Under the pieces are notes generated by a model. It worked only from the letters and a program-made list of their open reading frames with translations. It made no database searches and was not told where the DNA came from. From positions 1-59,966 of the forward strand of contig CAAGJS010000088.1 of the NCBI GenBank assembly GCA_900770275.1: a stretch of 59,966 bases of DNA. The letters are read 5' to 3'. The stretch comes from Erysipelotrichaceae bacterium (lineage in GTDB: Bacteria > Bacillota_I > Bacilli_A > Erysipelotrichales > Erysipelotrichaceae). The position numbers and the translations under genes are program-made. The first letter of the stretch is position 1. Every line of letters begins with the position of its first letter. This document shows, piece after piece, positions 34,435-42,732 of this stretch.

Positions 34435-35473
34435 GCGGTTAACGCCTCTTCAGCAGCAGGAGCTTGAACTTGCCCTGTGTAAGCTGAGTCCGGAAGGCGT
34501 CGATCTGATCCGCGGTCACAGGCTTAACTATCTGCAGATGCGGGAGATCCGGCTTGGACTTGAAAGAGGAATGAGCGTTGAACAGGTAAAGCCGATTGCC
34601 CGTAAGTGGATTGATCATTCCGAGATGAAGGAGCTGCTTGCGGCAGTTGAGGCAGGAGAGGATGTGTCGATCCCCCGGCGGCCCAGGAAGATCCTTCCGC
34701 TTGTTCTGAGTGTGATCTTTGGAATCGGCATTGTCGGCGCTCTGTACTTTTATCGTTCCATGCCCTCAGAGAAACTGTTTGTTCCGCTTCTGCAGAAGGA
34801 GATTCGTCTTTCGACCGGAATGACATTTGATCCAAAGGCCTATGTGAAGCCGCAGCTTCTTCCTTTGGATGTTCAGATCCGCTATCCCGATTCCTTTGTC
34901 TGTACTGTTCCTCAGGTGCGTCTGGTTGTGTATCAGGTCTCGCGGGGCAATGAGACGGTTGACGGCATTCTTCGCATTGAAATTGTCGATGAGACGGCTC
35001 CGGCACTGCGGCTGAAACAGTCAGAAGTAACGCTGGCGAAAGATGAAGTATTTTCCTGCATGGCTTATATTGAAGAAGCCGTGGATGAGGTAGATGGAGA
35101 TCTGAGCAGCAGCGTTGAATGCAGCGACGAACTGCGGCCGCAGTACGATCAGGAGGTTCTCTATTCGGTAGAAGATCGTTCCGGCAATATCCAGAGGGCG
35201 TATCTTCTTGTGTTTCAGGAAGAATATGGCGAAGAAGCAGCGGGCGGGGATCTGCTGGAAGAATCTGTTACCAATGCGTCCGCTGATTTTTCTTCTTCGT
35301 CTTCTCCTTCTGCCTCTGCTTCTTCCGTTCCTTCTGTTTTGCCTTCCTACGTTCCTTCTTCTGCACCGGTTGTACCTCCGGAAGAAGTCTATGAAGAGAC
35401 GGAGGTTATTGTCAGTGAAAGCGTTGAAGTAGAAAGCAGCGACGTCGTCGTCAGCCATGACGCATCCTTCTAG
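34427..35473 (+). CDS. membrane protein with DUF5011-like domain, partner of the sortase cassette
   Basis: This 348-residue protein has a cytosolic part (residues 1-88) with two related helical repeats: YLQMREIRLGLERGMSVE, and a weaker HSEMKELLAAVEAGEDVS. One transmembrane helix (about 89-108) follows. The extracellular part includes an Ig-like domain of DUF5011 type (about 184-265; VDETAPALRL, then DEVDGDLSS and YSVEDRSGN). A Ser/Pro-rich tail (285-325) and an acidic end close the protein. The start at 34427 overlaps the sortase stop. I cannot assign a function; its place suggests it helps display or assemble the adhesin, or senses it. Confidence 0.75.
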   Translation: MAERLTPLQQQELELALCKLSPEGVDLIRGHRLNYLQMREIRLGLERGMSVEQVKPIARKWIDHSEMKELLAAVEAGEDVSIPRRPRKILPLVLSVIFGIGIVGALYFYRSMPSEKLFVPLLQKEIRLSTGMTFDPKAYVKPQLLPLDVQIRYPDSFVCTVPQVRLVVYQVSRGNETVDGILRIEIVDETAPALRLKQSEVTLAKDEVFSCMAYIEEAVDEVDGDLSSSVECSDELRPQYDQEVLYSVEDRSGNIQRAYLLVFQEEYGEEAAGGDLLEESVTNASADFSSSSSPSASASSVPSVLPSYVPSSAPVVPPEEVYEETEVIVSESVEVESSDVVVSHDASF

Positions 35474-35504
35474 GTGTACAATCGGAGCTGTCGAGGTGAA
35501 ATGG

Positions 35505-36581
35505 ATGAATGAAGAAAGAGCAAAGAACGTACTTGTACGTCTGAAGAAGCTTGGAGCAAGTCAGCTGATTGTAACGGAGCCGGTTGCTGTGTACTGGCTG
35601 AGCGGGAAGCTGATTGAACCGGGGGAACGTTTCCTTGGCCTGTATCTTCACGAAGATGAGATGCCGGTCCTGTTTGTCAACCGTCTGTTTCCATGCGAAG
35701 AAGATGGCTTCCGCATCGTCTGGTACAGCGATGGTGACGATGTCATCGGACTGCTGAAGAAGACGCTTCATGAAGATGAGGTACTTGGCGTCGATAAGAA
35801 TATGGCTGCCGTATTCCTTCTGCCGTTATTTGAACGTCATGCGGCTGCCGGCATCATCAATGGGTCCGATGCAGTAGATGCGGCACGGGCCATCAAGGAT
35901 GAAACGGAGCTGGAATATCTGCGTCAGTCTTCGCGGATCAATGATGCGGCCATGGCACGCTTCAAGGCACTGGTTCATGAAGGCGTAACGGAACGTGAAG
36001 TAGCCGATCAGACAGCCGCAATCTACAAGGAACTGGGCGGAGAGCCTTTCTCCTTCCCGCCGATTGTTTCGTTTGGAGCCAATGCGGCAGATCCGCATCA
36101 TATGCCGGATGATACGATCGTAAAGGAAGGGGACTGTGTCCTGTTTGATGTCGGCTGTAAGTATCATGGCTACTGCTCCGATATGACACGTACCTTCTAT
36201 TTCAAAAAAGCACCCGATGAGCGGGTGCAGCGGATCTACAATCTTGTGCGTTCAGCCAATGAAGAAGCCGAACAGGCGGAACATGCCGGCATGAAGCGCA
36301 GCGACATCGATGCCATTGCCCGCACGATCATTACGGATGGCGGCTACGGTCCGCAGTTCAATCACCGTCTGGGTCATTTCATCGGCCTCACGGATCATGA
36401 AAAGGGCGATATTTCCATGGCGGATCATGCCGTGCTGGAAGTAAACAACGTCCATTCCATTGAACCGGGCATCTATCTTTCAGGTGATACGGGTGTCCGC
36501 ATTGAGGATCTGGTCATCGTTGGAGAAGACGGTGTCGAAGTACTGAACAAGTATCCCAAGGATATTGAGGTGATTGGCTGA
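35505..36581 (+). CDS. M24 family Xaa-Pro peptidase
   Basis: This 358-residue cytosolic metallopeptidase has a creatinase-like N-terminal domain and a C-terminal pita-bread domain. The metal ligands are visible: Asp in LFDVGC, Asp in SDMTRTF, His in RLGHFIG, Glu in SIEPGIYL and Glu in RIEDLV. Such enzymes split Xaa-Pro dipeptides or remove N-terminal residues before proline. I chose ATG 35505, with GAGGTG about seven bases upstream; earlier in-frame codons overlap the preceding gene. It ends one base before the convergent iminopeptidase gene. Confidence 0.9.
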   Translation: MNEERAKNVLVRLKKLGASQLIVTEPVAVYWLSGKLIEPGERFLGLYLHEDEMPVLFVNRLFPCEEDGFRIVWYSDGDDVIGLLKKTLHEDEVLGVDKNMAAVFLLPLFERHAAAGIINGSDAVDAARAIKDETELEYLRQSSRINDAAMARFKALVHEGVTEREVADQTAAIYKELGGEPFSFPPIVSFGANAADPHHMPDDTIVKEGDCVLFDVGCKYHGYCSDMTRTFYFKKAPDERVQRIYNLVRSANEEAEQAEHAGMKRSDIDAIARTIITDGGYGPQFNHRLGHFIGLTDHEKGDISMADHAVLEVNNVHSIEPGIYLSGDTGVRIEDLVIVGEDGVEVLNKYPKDIEVIG

Positions 36582-36582
36582 T

Positions 36583-37470
36583 TCATTTCTGATCGATCTG
36601 ATTCAGCCAGTCTCTCAGATCCCTCATGTACGCATCATGGGCATCGACAAAGCACATATGCCGCGCATTGGGATAGAGAATCCACTTCGCATGCGGCAGC
36701 TGATCGTACATTGTCTTGGCCACAAGCGGCGTGCAGAGATCATCCGTTCCGCTGCAGATGAGACATGGAATGTCAATTTCATTCAGACGTTCGGTATACT
36801 CAAAATCCTTCAGAGTTCCGGTCGGCGTATATTCGTTTGGACCCCAGGCAGTGAGGTACGCTTCGCTGCCTGCTTTTTTTGTACGTGTGAGACATTCCGG
36901 ATCCTGATCTGTGTAAGGACCTGCACAGTGCAGCTCCATGAAATGTTCATTTGCCCTGAGATAATCGGGGTCATCGAAGTTTCCTGATTCCTCCGCTTTC
37001 TGAATCGCGGCCTGTTCCTTTTCTGAAAGATAGCGTATCTGACGGTGATTTTCGCTTGCCCAGAGGCTGGCAGAAGATAAGGTGCTCGAAAGGATCATGG
37101 AAGACACGCCTTGAGGCTTTCGATCAATCATGTAGGTAATCTCGAGCATTCCGCCCCAGGATTGACCGAGCAGATGAACATGTTCCAGATGAAGGGCAGA
37201 GCGAAGGGCTTCCAGCTCATTGATCCATGTTTCCCTGGTCCATAGTTCCGGATGATGATCGAGGAAGCTCTTTCCGCAGCCGATCTGATCATAGGAAATA
37301 ACCGGACGTTCGCCGCCAAGTTCATCGAAGACTTCGAAATAGTTATGCGTACTGCCTGGTCCGCCATGAAGACAGAGCAGCGGGGTCTTACCGTTGCTCA
37401 GATCTCCGGCAATCCGGTAATAGGTTTCATGTCCAAGAAAGGGGATCGTTCCTTCCGTGATCTTTGTCAT
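36583..37470 (-). CDS. pip: proline iminopeptidase family hydrolase (S33)
   Basis: This 295-residue alpha/beta hydrolase has LLCLHGGPGSTHNYF as the oxyanion loop, the nucleophile in LLGQSWGGMLE, Asp in CSGTDDLCTP and His near NARHMCFVD. The HGGPG and GQSWGG motifs are those of prolyl iminopeptidase and tricorn F1-type enzymes that free N-terminal proline. The ATG at 37470 overlaps the stop of the P1-peptidase gene (ATGA), which supports that start. Confidence 0.88.
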   Translation of the reverse strand: MTKITEGTIPFLGHETYYRIAGDLSNGKTPLLCLHGGPGSTHNYFEVFDELGGERPVISYDQIGCGKSFLDHHPELWTRETWINELEALRSALHLEHVHLLGQSWGGMLEITYMIDRKPQGVSSMILSSTLSSASLWASENHRQIRYLSEKEQAAIQKAEESGNFDDPDYLRANEHFMELHCAGPYTDQDPECLTRTKKAGSEAYLTAWGPNEYTPTGTLKDFEYTERLNEIDIPCLICSGTDDLCTPLVAKTMYDQLPHAKWILYPNARHMCFVDAHDAYMRDLRDWLNQIDQK

Positions 37471-38408
37471 TGTTTCATTTCCTTCCACGCCGGGATGCCA
37501 TAGGCACTTTCACAATGCATGACGGCATTCTGAATGGCCCGCTCCACGGTGATTGCGGCCATCGTACCGGCGGCGTTGATATCCGCCCTTACACCATCCA
37601 GAGACATGGCATACAGAGAGTCGCCGTCATACATCGTATGAACAGGGCGGATCGCTCTTGCCATGCCATCATGGCCCATGCCGGCGATCTTGGTCAGCTC
37701 TGTCTTATTGAAGGCGCCATTGGTCAGGATGACGCCGATTGTTGTATTCGTGCCAGGCATCAGAAGGGAGTGGCTCAGGGCTTCTTCCGCATTGATAATT
37801 TGATTGTTTTCATCCCGGACACCAGCCAGAGGTCTGTTATTTGGATCCACGACGTTTCCCGCCGCATTGACCGCGACAACGGCCGCAACCATCAGATCAC
37901 CTTCCTGCAGTGCATAAGAGCCGATGCCGGCTTTCATCATATGTTCAGAGCCAAGGATCTTTCCGACCGTTGCCCCGGTACCGGCACCATAGTTTCCATC
38001 CTGGTAGTTTCCTGCAAGCTGGCAGGTGCGATAGCCATCCTTTGCGCTGGGACGAATGCGGCTGTCTGCGACTTCCAGATCGTAAAGGCACGAGGCACAT
38101 ACAATCGGCACAACCCCTTCCGCAACCGGCCACCCCTGATGACGCTCTTCGAGATACTGCATGACACCGGCAGCCGCATCGAGTCCGAACGCACTGCCCC
38201 CGGCAAGTACAACGGCATCGACCCTGTCATTGGCGGCCAGCGGGTTCAGCAGGGCACTTTCCCGGCTTGCCGGGGCGCCGCCGCGCACATCGAGCCCCGT
38301 TACCGCGCCATGATCTGTCAGAAAGACGGTGACGCCTGTACCGTGTTCTTCATCCGTGACATTTCCGATTTTGATGTTTGGCAGATTCGTAAGCTCAATT
38401 TCCTTCAT
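37467..38408 (-). CDS. P1 family (DmpA-like, S58) aminopeptidase
   Basis: This 313-residue protein of the P1/DmpA family has an N-terminal NVTDEEHGTGVTVFL, then AVVLAGGSAFGLDAA and a NYGAGTGATVGK block. GTNTTIGVILTNGAF is the Asn-Thr region where family members cut themselves and expose the catalytic residue. The late block HDGMARAIRPVHT is also typical. These enzymes remove N-terminal residues, including D- or beta-residues in some members. ATG 38408 with AAGGAGG upstream is chosen over an earlier in-frame codon. It overlaps trmD and pip. Confidence 0.88.
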   Translation of the reverse strand: MKEIELTNLPNIKIGNVTDEEHGTGVTVFLTDHGAVTGLDVRGGAPASRESALLNPLAANDRVDAVVLAGGSAFGLDAAAGVMQYLEERHQGWPVAEGVVPIVCASCLYDLEVADSRIRPSAKDGYRTCQLAGNYQDGNYGAGTGATVGKILGSEHMMKAGIGSYALQEGDLMVAAVVAVNAAGNVVDPNNRPLAGVRDENNQIINAEEALSHSLLMPGTNTTIGVILTNGAFNKTELTKIAGMGHDGMARAIRPVHTMYDGDSLYAMSLDGVRADINAAGTMAAITVERAIQNAVMHCESAYGIPAWKEMKQ

Positions 38409-39132
38409 CGCTGATTTCCTCCTTGATTTCTTCAAGAAGCTTCTGATCCTGTTTTGACAGCTCTGCCTTCTTTAACAGATCCGGCCGTTTCAGCAAAGTC
38501 TGGCGCAGTGATTCTTTCCGCTTCCACTCGGCGATGCGGCCATGGTTTCCACTCGTAAGTACATCCGGGACAGAGACACCTTCGAAGGTAAGAGGATGGG
38601 TATACTGCGGATATTCAAGCAGTCCGTTTTCAAACGATTCGTCTTCGGTACTCGCATCGCGCAGCGCACCTTTGAGCAGGCGGACGATGGAGTCGGTCAC
38701 GATCATGGCTGGCAGCTCGCCTCCGGTCAGAATGTAATCGCCAAGGGAAATGGAGCCGTCAAAATACGGCTCGATGCGTGCATCCATGCCTTCATAGTGG
38801 CCGCATAAAAGGATGAGATCCTCTTCCCGGGAGAGGTCATGTGCCATTTTCTGGGTATACGTCTTTCCGGCAGGAGAGAAGAAGAGCTTCTTACTGCTGG
38901 CTTTCTCCGTATTCTTCAAGGCGCCGATCACGGGTTCGCAGCGCATGATCATTCCTGCCCCGCCGCCATAGGGAGAATCATCGATGTGGCGATAGGAGCC
39001 ATCCGCAAACGATCGGATATCGACAATTTCTATGGCGACAAGGTTCTTCTGGATTGCCCGCTGAATCACGGGACCGCCAAGAAAGCTGTCAAAGGCCTCG
39101 GGGAAGATGGTCAGAATCGCGATACGCTTCAT
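38395..39132 (-). CDS. trmD: tRNA (guanine-N1)-methyltransferase
   Basis: This 245-residue SPOUT methyltransferase has ILTIFPEAFDSFL at the start, DDSPYGGGAGMIM, LLCGHYEGMDARI and the knot region SLGDYILTGGELPAMI. It makes m1G37 in tRNAs reading CUN, CCN and CGG codons and prevents frameshifting. It usually sits with rpsP, rimM and rplS; here it follows a Sel1-repeat gene (one-base overlap) and precedes two peptidase genes, so it has been moved from the common operon. Confidence 0.96.
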   Translation of the reverse strand: MKRIAILTIFPEAFDSFLGGPVIQRAIQKNLVAIEIVDIRSFADGSYRHIDDSPYGGGAGMIMRCEPVIGALKNTEKASSKKLFFSPAGKTYTQKMAHDLSREEDLILLCGHYEGMDARIEPYFDGSISLGDYILTGGELPAMIVTDSIVRLLKGALRDASTEDESFENGLLEYPQYTHPLTFEGVSVPDVLTSGNHGRIAEWKRKESLRQTLLKRPDLLKKAELSKQDQKLLEEIKEEISDEGN

Positions 39133-40007
39133 CAGGAGTGTTTCCGGGAGGAATGATGGCGCAGATGGATCGACGTCTCCATCCCCTGTTCTGCCTGATC
39201 GATGCCGGCCTGCGCCTGACGGAGCTGAGTCTCAAAGGTATGGTCGCCGCGCTGCAGGTGCATATAGCAGTTAAACTCTGCTTTCTGGAAACAGGTGAGG
39301 GCAAGATCCCAATAACTTTCATTCAGAACGTAGTTTCCGATCCGCAGCAGTGCCCCGGCCGTACACAGCGGAGGCTGATCGTCGGGATCGTCTCCGCTGA
39401 ACTCTCGCATCAGATTCATGTCGATCGCGAAGGCGGCCGCCGGATCTTTTTCGACGCATACACCATCCCAGTACATTTCCGCCAGCAGATAGTTGGCATT
39501 GGGATCTTTGAGAGCCGCCGCCTGCTTGACAATCAGCGGAAATGCCTTGGCCGGATCCTTCTGTGTGCCGAGGCCGAAGTACAGACACCATGCGTACATG
39601 ACAGAAGCCTCGGGATTGCCGTTTTCGCTGCTTTTCTCATAGGCGGCACAGGCTTTTTCGTAGTCCTGGTTTCCATAGTGGCCGTCAAAGTAAAGATTGC
39701 CGAGATAGTAGCCTGCCTCAAAATCATTGTCGAACTGAACGGCATCCGACAGGATACGCTCCACAAAGAGGAAGATGTTTTTGTCCATGATTTCATGGGG
39801 ATCGGCATCCATCAGATCCATGGCAATATTTAAGGGATCACCCATCAGGCTGCCATCGTAGGGATCGATCTCGTCCTCAAGGATGTCATAGGTATCGGGA
39901 TAAATATCTTCGTCGACTTTTGCCTTACTGAGGAGTGCTGCCGCTTCATCTTCTGTGAGACGTGAATAGTAAACCTTCGGTTTGCGGTTGTTTTTGGATT
40001 GTGCCAT
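39132..40007 (-). CDS. Sel1-like repeat protein
   Basis: This 291-residue cytosolic protein has several Sel1/TPR-type helical repeats from about residue 90 to 215, such as YYLGNLYFDGHYGNQDYEKA, ASVMYAWCLYFGLGTQKDPA and YLLAEMYWDGVCVEKDPA. The acidic N-terminus is unlike known domains. It probably acts as a binding scaffold. It is the first gene of the minus-strand run with trmD, P1 peptidase and pip, overlapping trmD by one base; a GGAG-type site precedes the ATG. Confidence 0.8.
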   Translation of the reverse strand: MAQSKNNRKPKVYYSRLTEDEAAALLSKAKVDEDIYPDTYDILEDEIDPYDGSLMGDPLNIAMDLMDADPHEIMDKNIFLFVERILSDAVQFDNDFEAGYYLGNLYFDGHYGNQDYEKACAAYEKSSENGNPEASVMYAWCLYFGLGTQKDPAKAFPLIVKQAAALKDPNANYLLAEMYWDGVCVEKDPAAAFAIDMNLMREFSGDDPDDQPPLCTAGALLRIGNYVLNESYWDLALTCFQKAEFNCYMHLQRGDHTFETQLRQAQAGIDQAEQGMETSIHLRHHSSRKHS

Positions 40008-40058
40008 GTCGTTCTCCTTATGTATGTTCTCGCTTAATTTTACCGTATGGGCGGTATG

Positions 40059-40081
40059 AAAAAAAGGCTCCGAAGAGCCTC
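40059..40081 (-). terminator. intrinsic terminator of the COG2426 gene
   Basis: On the minus strand AGGCTC (40080-40075), loop TTCG and GAGCCT (40070-40065), followed by six T. It begins within the stop codon of the gene. Confidence 0.85.
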
Positions 40082-40583
40082 AGCCAACCAGCGAACCAAT
40101 CAGTCCATAGCTGAGCGCCGTCATGATGACAGCAGCCAGTGCGATGCCGATCAGAATTGAGATGCTTGCCTTCTTTAGATCCATATCGAAGAGGGCGGCA
40201 ACCAGGGAACCTGTCCAGGCACCGGTGCCCGGCAGCGGGATGCCGACAAACAATGCCAGACCCCAGAAGCCGTATTTTTCAATCTTGGGCCTGTTTTTCT
40301 GTGCCTTTTCTTCAATCCAGCGGGCGAATTTTCCCATCCGGTGGTTTGCCATCCAGTGCAGAAGCTTCTTAATAAAAAAGAGAATGAAGGGAATCGGAAT
40401 GATATTTCCAAGCACGGACCAGAAGATGCCGGTCCCGATCGGAAGATTCAGAAATCCCGGTCCGGCCAGAATCAGTCCTCCGCGCTCCTCAATCAACGGT
40501 AACATCGATACGAGCATCACTGAAAGCTCGCGCGATATATGTGCCCCGATGCCGCTGTACCACCATGCCAGAAAACTATCCAT
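40080..40583 (-). CDS. COG2426 small membrane protein (putative small multidrug export family)
   Basis: This 167-residue membrane protein has four to five hydrophobic segments. The family-typical motifs SVMLVSMLPLIEERGGLI (about residues 20-37) and LFVGIPLPGTGAWTGSLVA (about 110-128) are visible. The family name 'small multi-drug export' rests on weak evidence, so transport is a guess. ATG 40583 is preceded by GAGGT; a GTG nine codons upstream is the alternative. Confidence 0.85.
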   Translation of the reverse strand: MDSFLAWWYSGIGAHISRELSVMLVSMLPLIEERGGLILAGPGFLNLPIGTGIFWSVLGNIIPIPFILFFIKKLLHWMANHRMGKFARWIEEKAQKNRPKIEKYGFWGLALFVGIPLPGTGAWTGSLVAALFDMDLKKASISILIGIALAAVIMTALSYGLIGSLVG

Positions 40584-40666
40584 AGATCTTTTTACCTCGA
40601 CGTCCTTCACTCTAACATAGGGGAGGAGGGGGGTTCAACGGCCGACAGAATTTTTTACTTTTTTTG

Positions 40667-40695
40667 TTGACAGTGTTTTGGGGTGGCGATAAGAT
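40667..40695 (+). promoter_or_regulatory. strong promoter for the tRNA-Ile/tRNA-Ala unit
   Basis: Perfect TTGACA (40667-40672), a 17-base spacer and TAAGAT (40690-40695), 20 bases before tRNA-Ile. Confidence 0.85.
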
Positions 40696-40715
40696 AATCA
40701 AGCAGTCGATGAGAT

Positions 40716-40792
<77 letters not shown>

Positions 40793-40809
40793 ACTGCTTT
40801 ATATATTGT

Positions 40810-40885
40810 GGGGTTATAGCTCAGCTGGGAGAGCACCTGCTTTGCAAGCAGGGGGTCAGGAGTTCGATCCTCCTTAGCTCCACCA
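40810..40885 (+). tRNA. tRNA-Ala (TGC)
   Basis: Acceptor GGGGTTA (40810-40816) pairs with TAGCTCC (40875-40881, with G-T pairs). The anticodon TGC lies in TTTGCAA, the T arm has AGTTCGATCCT, and CCA is at 40883-40885. It forms a pair with tRNA-Ile as in rRNA spacers, but no rRNA is here. Confidence 0.97.
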
Positions 40886-40895
40886 TAAGAAGTCT

Positions 40896-40919
40896 GCCGC
40901 ATGAAAGTGCGGCTTTTTT
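40896..40919 (+). terminator. intrinsic terminator of the tRNA unit
   Basis: GCCGCA (40896-40901) pairs with TGCGGC (40908-40913), followed by six T. Confidence 0.85.
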
Positions 40920-40946
40920 CATGCCTGTGCGTGCTAGACTGAAGAC

Positions 40947-41585
40947 ATGAACTACAGCGTGATCATTGTCGCTGCGGGCAGCGGAACCCGCATGCACCTG
41001 GGATATAACAAGGTTTATTACCGCTTCAGGGACGGCCGCACGATTCTGGAACATACATTGTCTGTTTTTGCAAGGGATCCCGACTGCTGGGACATCATTG
41101 TCGTCAGTGAGCCTGAAACATTCCATAAGGAAATATCTTTCGACGATCCCCGTCTGAGTGTCGTAGCCGGTGGATCAAGCAGGCAGGAGTCGGTGTCGCA
41201 TGGACTGATACTGGCGAAGGAAAAGGTTGTCTTTGTCCACGATGGGGCGCGTCCATTTCTGTCGCAGGAATGTCTGGAGAGAATCAAGCAGACGATGGAA
41301 ACGGAACCAGCCGCCTGTTTAATGGTTCCGGTCAAGGATACGATCAAGCGCGTCGAAAACGGAACGATCAAAGAAACCTACAATCGCTCACTTCTGTTTG
41401 CGGCCCAGACGCCGCAGGCATTTCATACGGATCTGCTGCGGCAGTGCATGGATGAAGCTTTGAAAACGGGATTTACCGGTACCGACGACTGTTCTCTGGT
41501 CGAACACTTCCGTCCCGACATCGCAATTTCTGCTGTCGAAGGCAGCTACGAAAACCGCAAGATCACGACGCCGGAGGATCTCTGA
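40947..41585 (+). CDS. ispD: 2-C-methyl-D-erythritol 4-phosphate cytidylyltransferase
   Basis: This 212-residue protein has IIVAAGSGTRMHLGYNK as the CTP-binding loop, VVFVHDGARPFLS and a late GTDDCSLVE. It joins CTP and MEP in the non-mevalonate isoprenoid route. It is somewhat shorter than the usual about 230 residues, ending soon after the KITTPEDL motif common to the family. No ispF follows. The only upstream signal I see is the terminator of the tRNA unit, 27 bases before the ATG. Confidence 0.92.
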   Translation: MNYSVIIVAAGSGTRMHLGYNKVYYRFRDGRTILEHTLSVFARDPDCWDIIVVSEPETFHKEISFDDPRLSVVAGGSSRQESVSHGLILAKEKVVFVHDGARPFLSQECLERIKQTMETEPAACLMVPVKDTIKRVENGTIKETYNRSLLFAAQTPQAFHTDLLRQCMDEALKTGFTGTDDCSLVEHFRPDIAISAVEGSYENRKITTPEDL

Positions 41586-41632
41586 CTGTTGTGATGCGGG
41601 CGCTTTGAAACGCTCTGGAGGAATGAAATCAA

Positions 41633-42484
41633 ATGAAGATCGGATATTACAACGGCGTCATGGGACCGGTGGATGAGATCCGGATCCCGATGCAGGATCG
41701 TGCTCTGTTTTTCGGTGACGGTGTCTATGATGTGACCTTTGCCAATGATGGAAAGCTCTTCGCCATGGATGATCACCTGGATCGTTTCTACAACTCGTGC
41801 CGGATGATGCGAATCGATTTTCCGCTGAGCCGGGAAGAACTTACGGCTGAAATTCAGAAGTGCGTCAATGCGGCCGGAGATGGGGAACAGGTCATCTATT
41901 GGCAGACGAGCCGAGGCAACTGTGCAAGAAATCATGTTTTCCCGGATCCGTCGAACAGGCCGACGCTGCTGATCATTGTTTCGGAAGGAAAGCCGATCGA
42001 CTATTCGCATCCGCTGAAACTGTGCACCGATGAAGATACGAGATTCTTCCATTGCAATATCAAGACGCTGAACCTGATTCCCAATGTCATGGCTTCCCAG
42101 CATGCAAAAGAAGAGGGCTGTAACGAATCCATTTTCCATCGCGGCAGTCAGCTGACGGAGTGTGCTCACAGCGCGCTTCTGTTGCTCAAGGATGGAAAGC
42201 TGCTGGCGCCGGTTCTCAATGAACTCGTTCTGCCAAGCATCAGCCGTAAGCATATCTTTGAGATCGCCGAAGCCGAAGGAATTCCGACCGAAATCAGAGA
42301 TATTTCGATGGACGAAGTCTTCGATGCCGATGAAGTGATTGTCTGCAGCACGACAAAGGTGTGTGCACACGCAGATACAATTGATGAAAAAAATGTTGGA
42401 ATGAAAGACCCGGAGCTCTTCGGAAAGATCCAGAAAGCATACTTCGACCGTATTGAACGTGAAATTGGACTGCATCTGGGTTAA
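41633..42484 (+). CDS. dat: D-amino-acid transaminase (class IV aminotransferase)
   Basis: This 283-residue class IV PLP enzyme begins MKIGYYNGVM, with LFFGDGVYDVTFA and the PLP lysine in CNIKTLNLIPNVMA (about residue 145). An ESIFHRGSQLTECAHSALLL stretch and a late VCSTTK are typical of D-alanine transaminase. It makes D-glutamate or D-alanine for the wall; branched-chain aminotransferase is less likely given these motifs. GGAGG precedes the ATG and a terminator follows. Confidence 0.88.
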   Translation: MKIGYYNGVMGPVDEIRIPMQDRALFFGDGVYDVTFANDGKLFAMDDHLDRFYNSCRMMRIDFPLSREELTAEIQKCVNAAGDGEQVIYWQTSRGNCARNHVFPDPSNRPTLLIIVSEGKPIDYSHPLKLCTDEDTRFFHCNIKTLNLIPNVMASQHAKEEGCNESIFHRGSQLTECAHSALLLLKDGKLLAPVLNELVLPSISRKHIFEIAEAEGIPTEIRDISMDEVFDADEVIVCSTTKVCAHADTIDEKNVGMKDPELFGKIQKAYFDRIEREIGLHLG

Positions 42485-42510
42485 ATATCCCCAGCAGAAA
42501 AGATCAGACA

Positions 42511-42542
42511 GGGCATGCACGAATATGAGACATGCCCTTTTT
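42511..42542 (+). terminator. intrinsic terminator after dat
   Basis: GGGCATG (42511-42517) pairs with CATGCCC (42531-42537), followed by five T. Confidence 0.85.
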
Positions 42543-42660
42543 AATAAGCGTAATGCAAAGGAAGCACTAAAGAGCAGAGTGAAGAAAGAAGAATATCTGA
42601 GCCTCATAGCTAATAGAGATTGCCAGACAATAATTGTTATTAGCAGGTTCGATATCTCAC

Positions 42661-42674
42661 TGCAATCGATTGCA
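42661..42674 (+). promoter_or_regulatory. 14-bp palindrome upstream of the relB-like gene, candidate operator
   Basis: TGCAATCGATTGCA is a perfect palindrome. It lies just upstream of a TTGCGT (42680-42685) and TAATAT (42705-42710) pair with a long 19-base spacer. A second near-palindrome ACAATAATTGT lies at 42627-42637. RelB/DinJ antitoxins bind such sites to repress their own operon. Confidence 0.5.
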
Positions 42675-42732
42675 TATGCTTGCGTTTATATGCAATTCAC
42701 GAAATAATATAGATACTTGGAGTAAGAATGTT

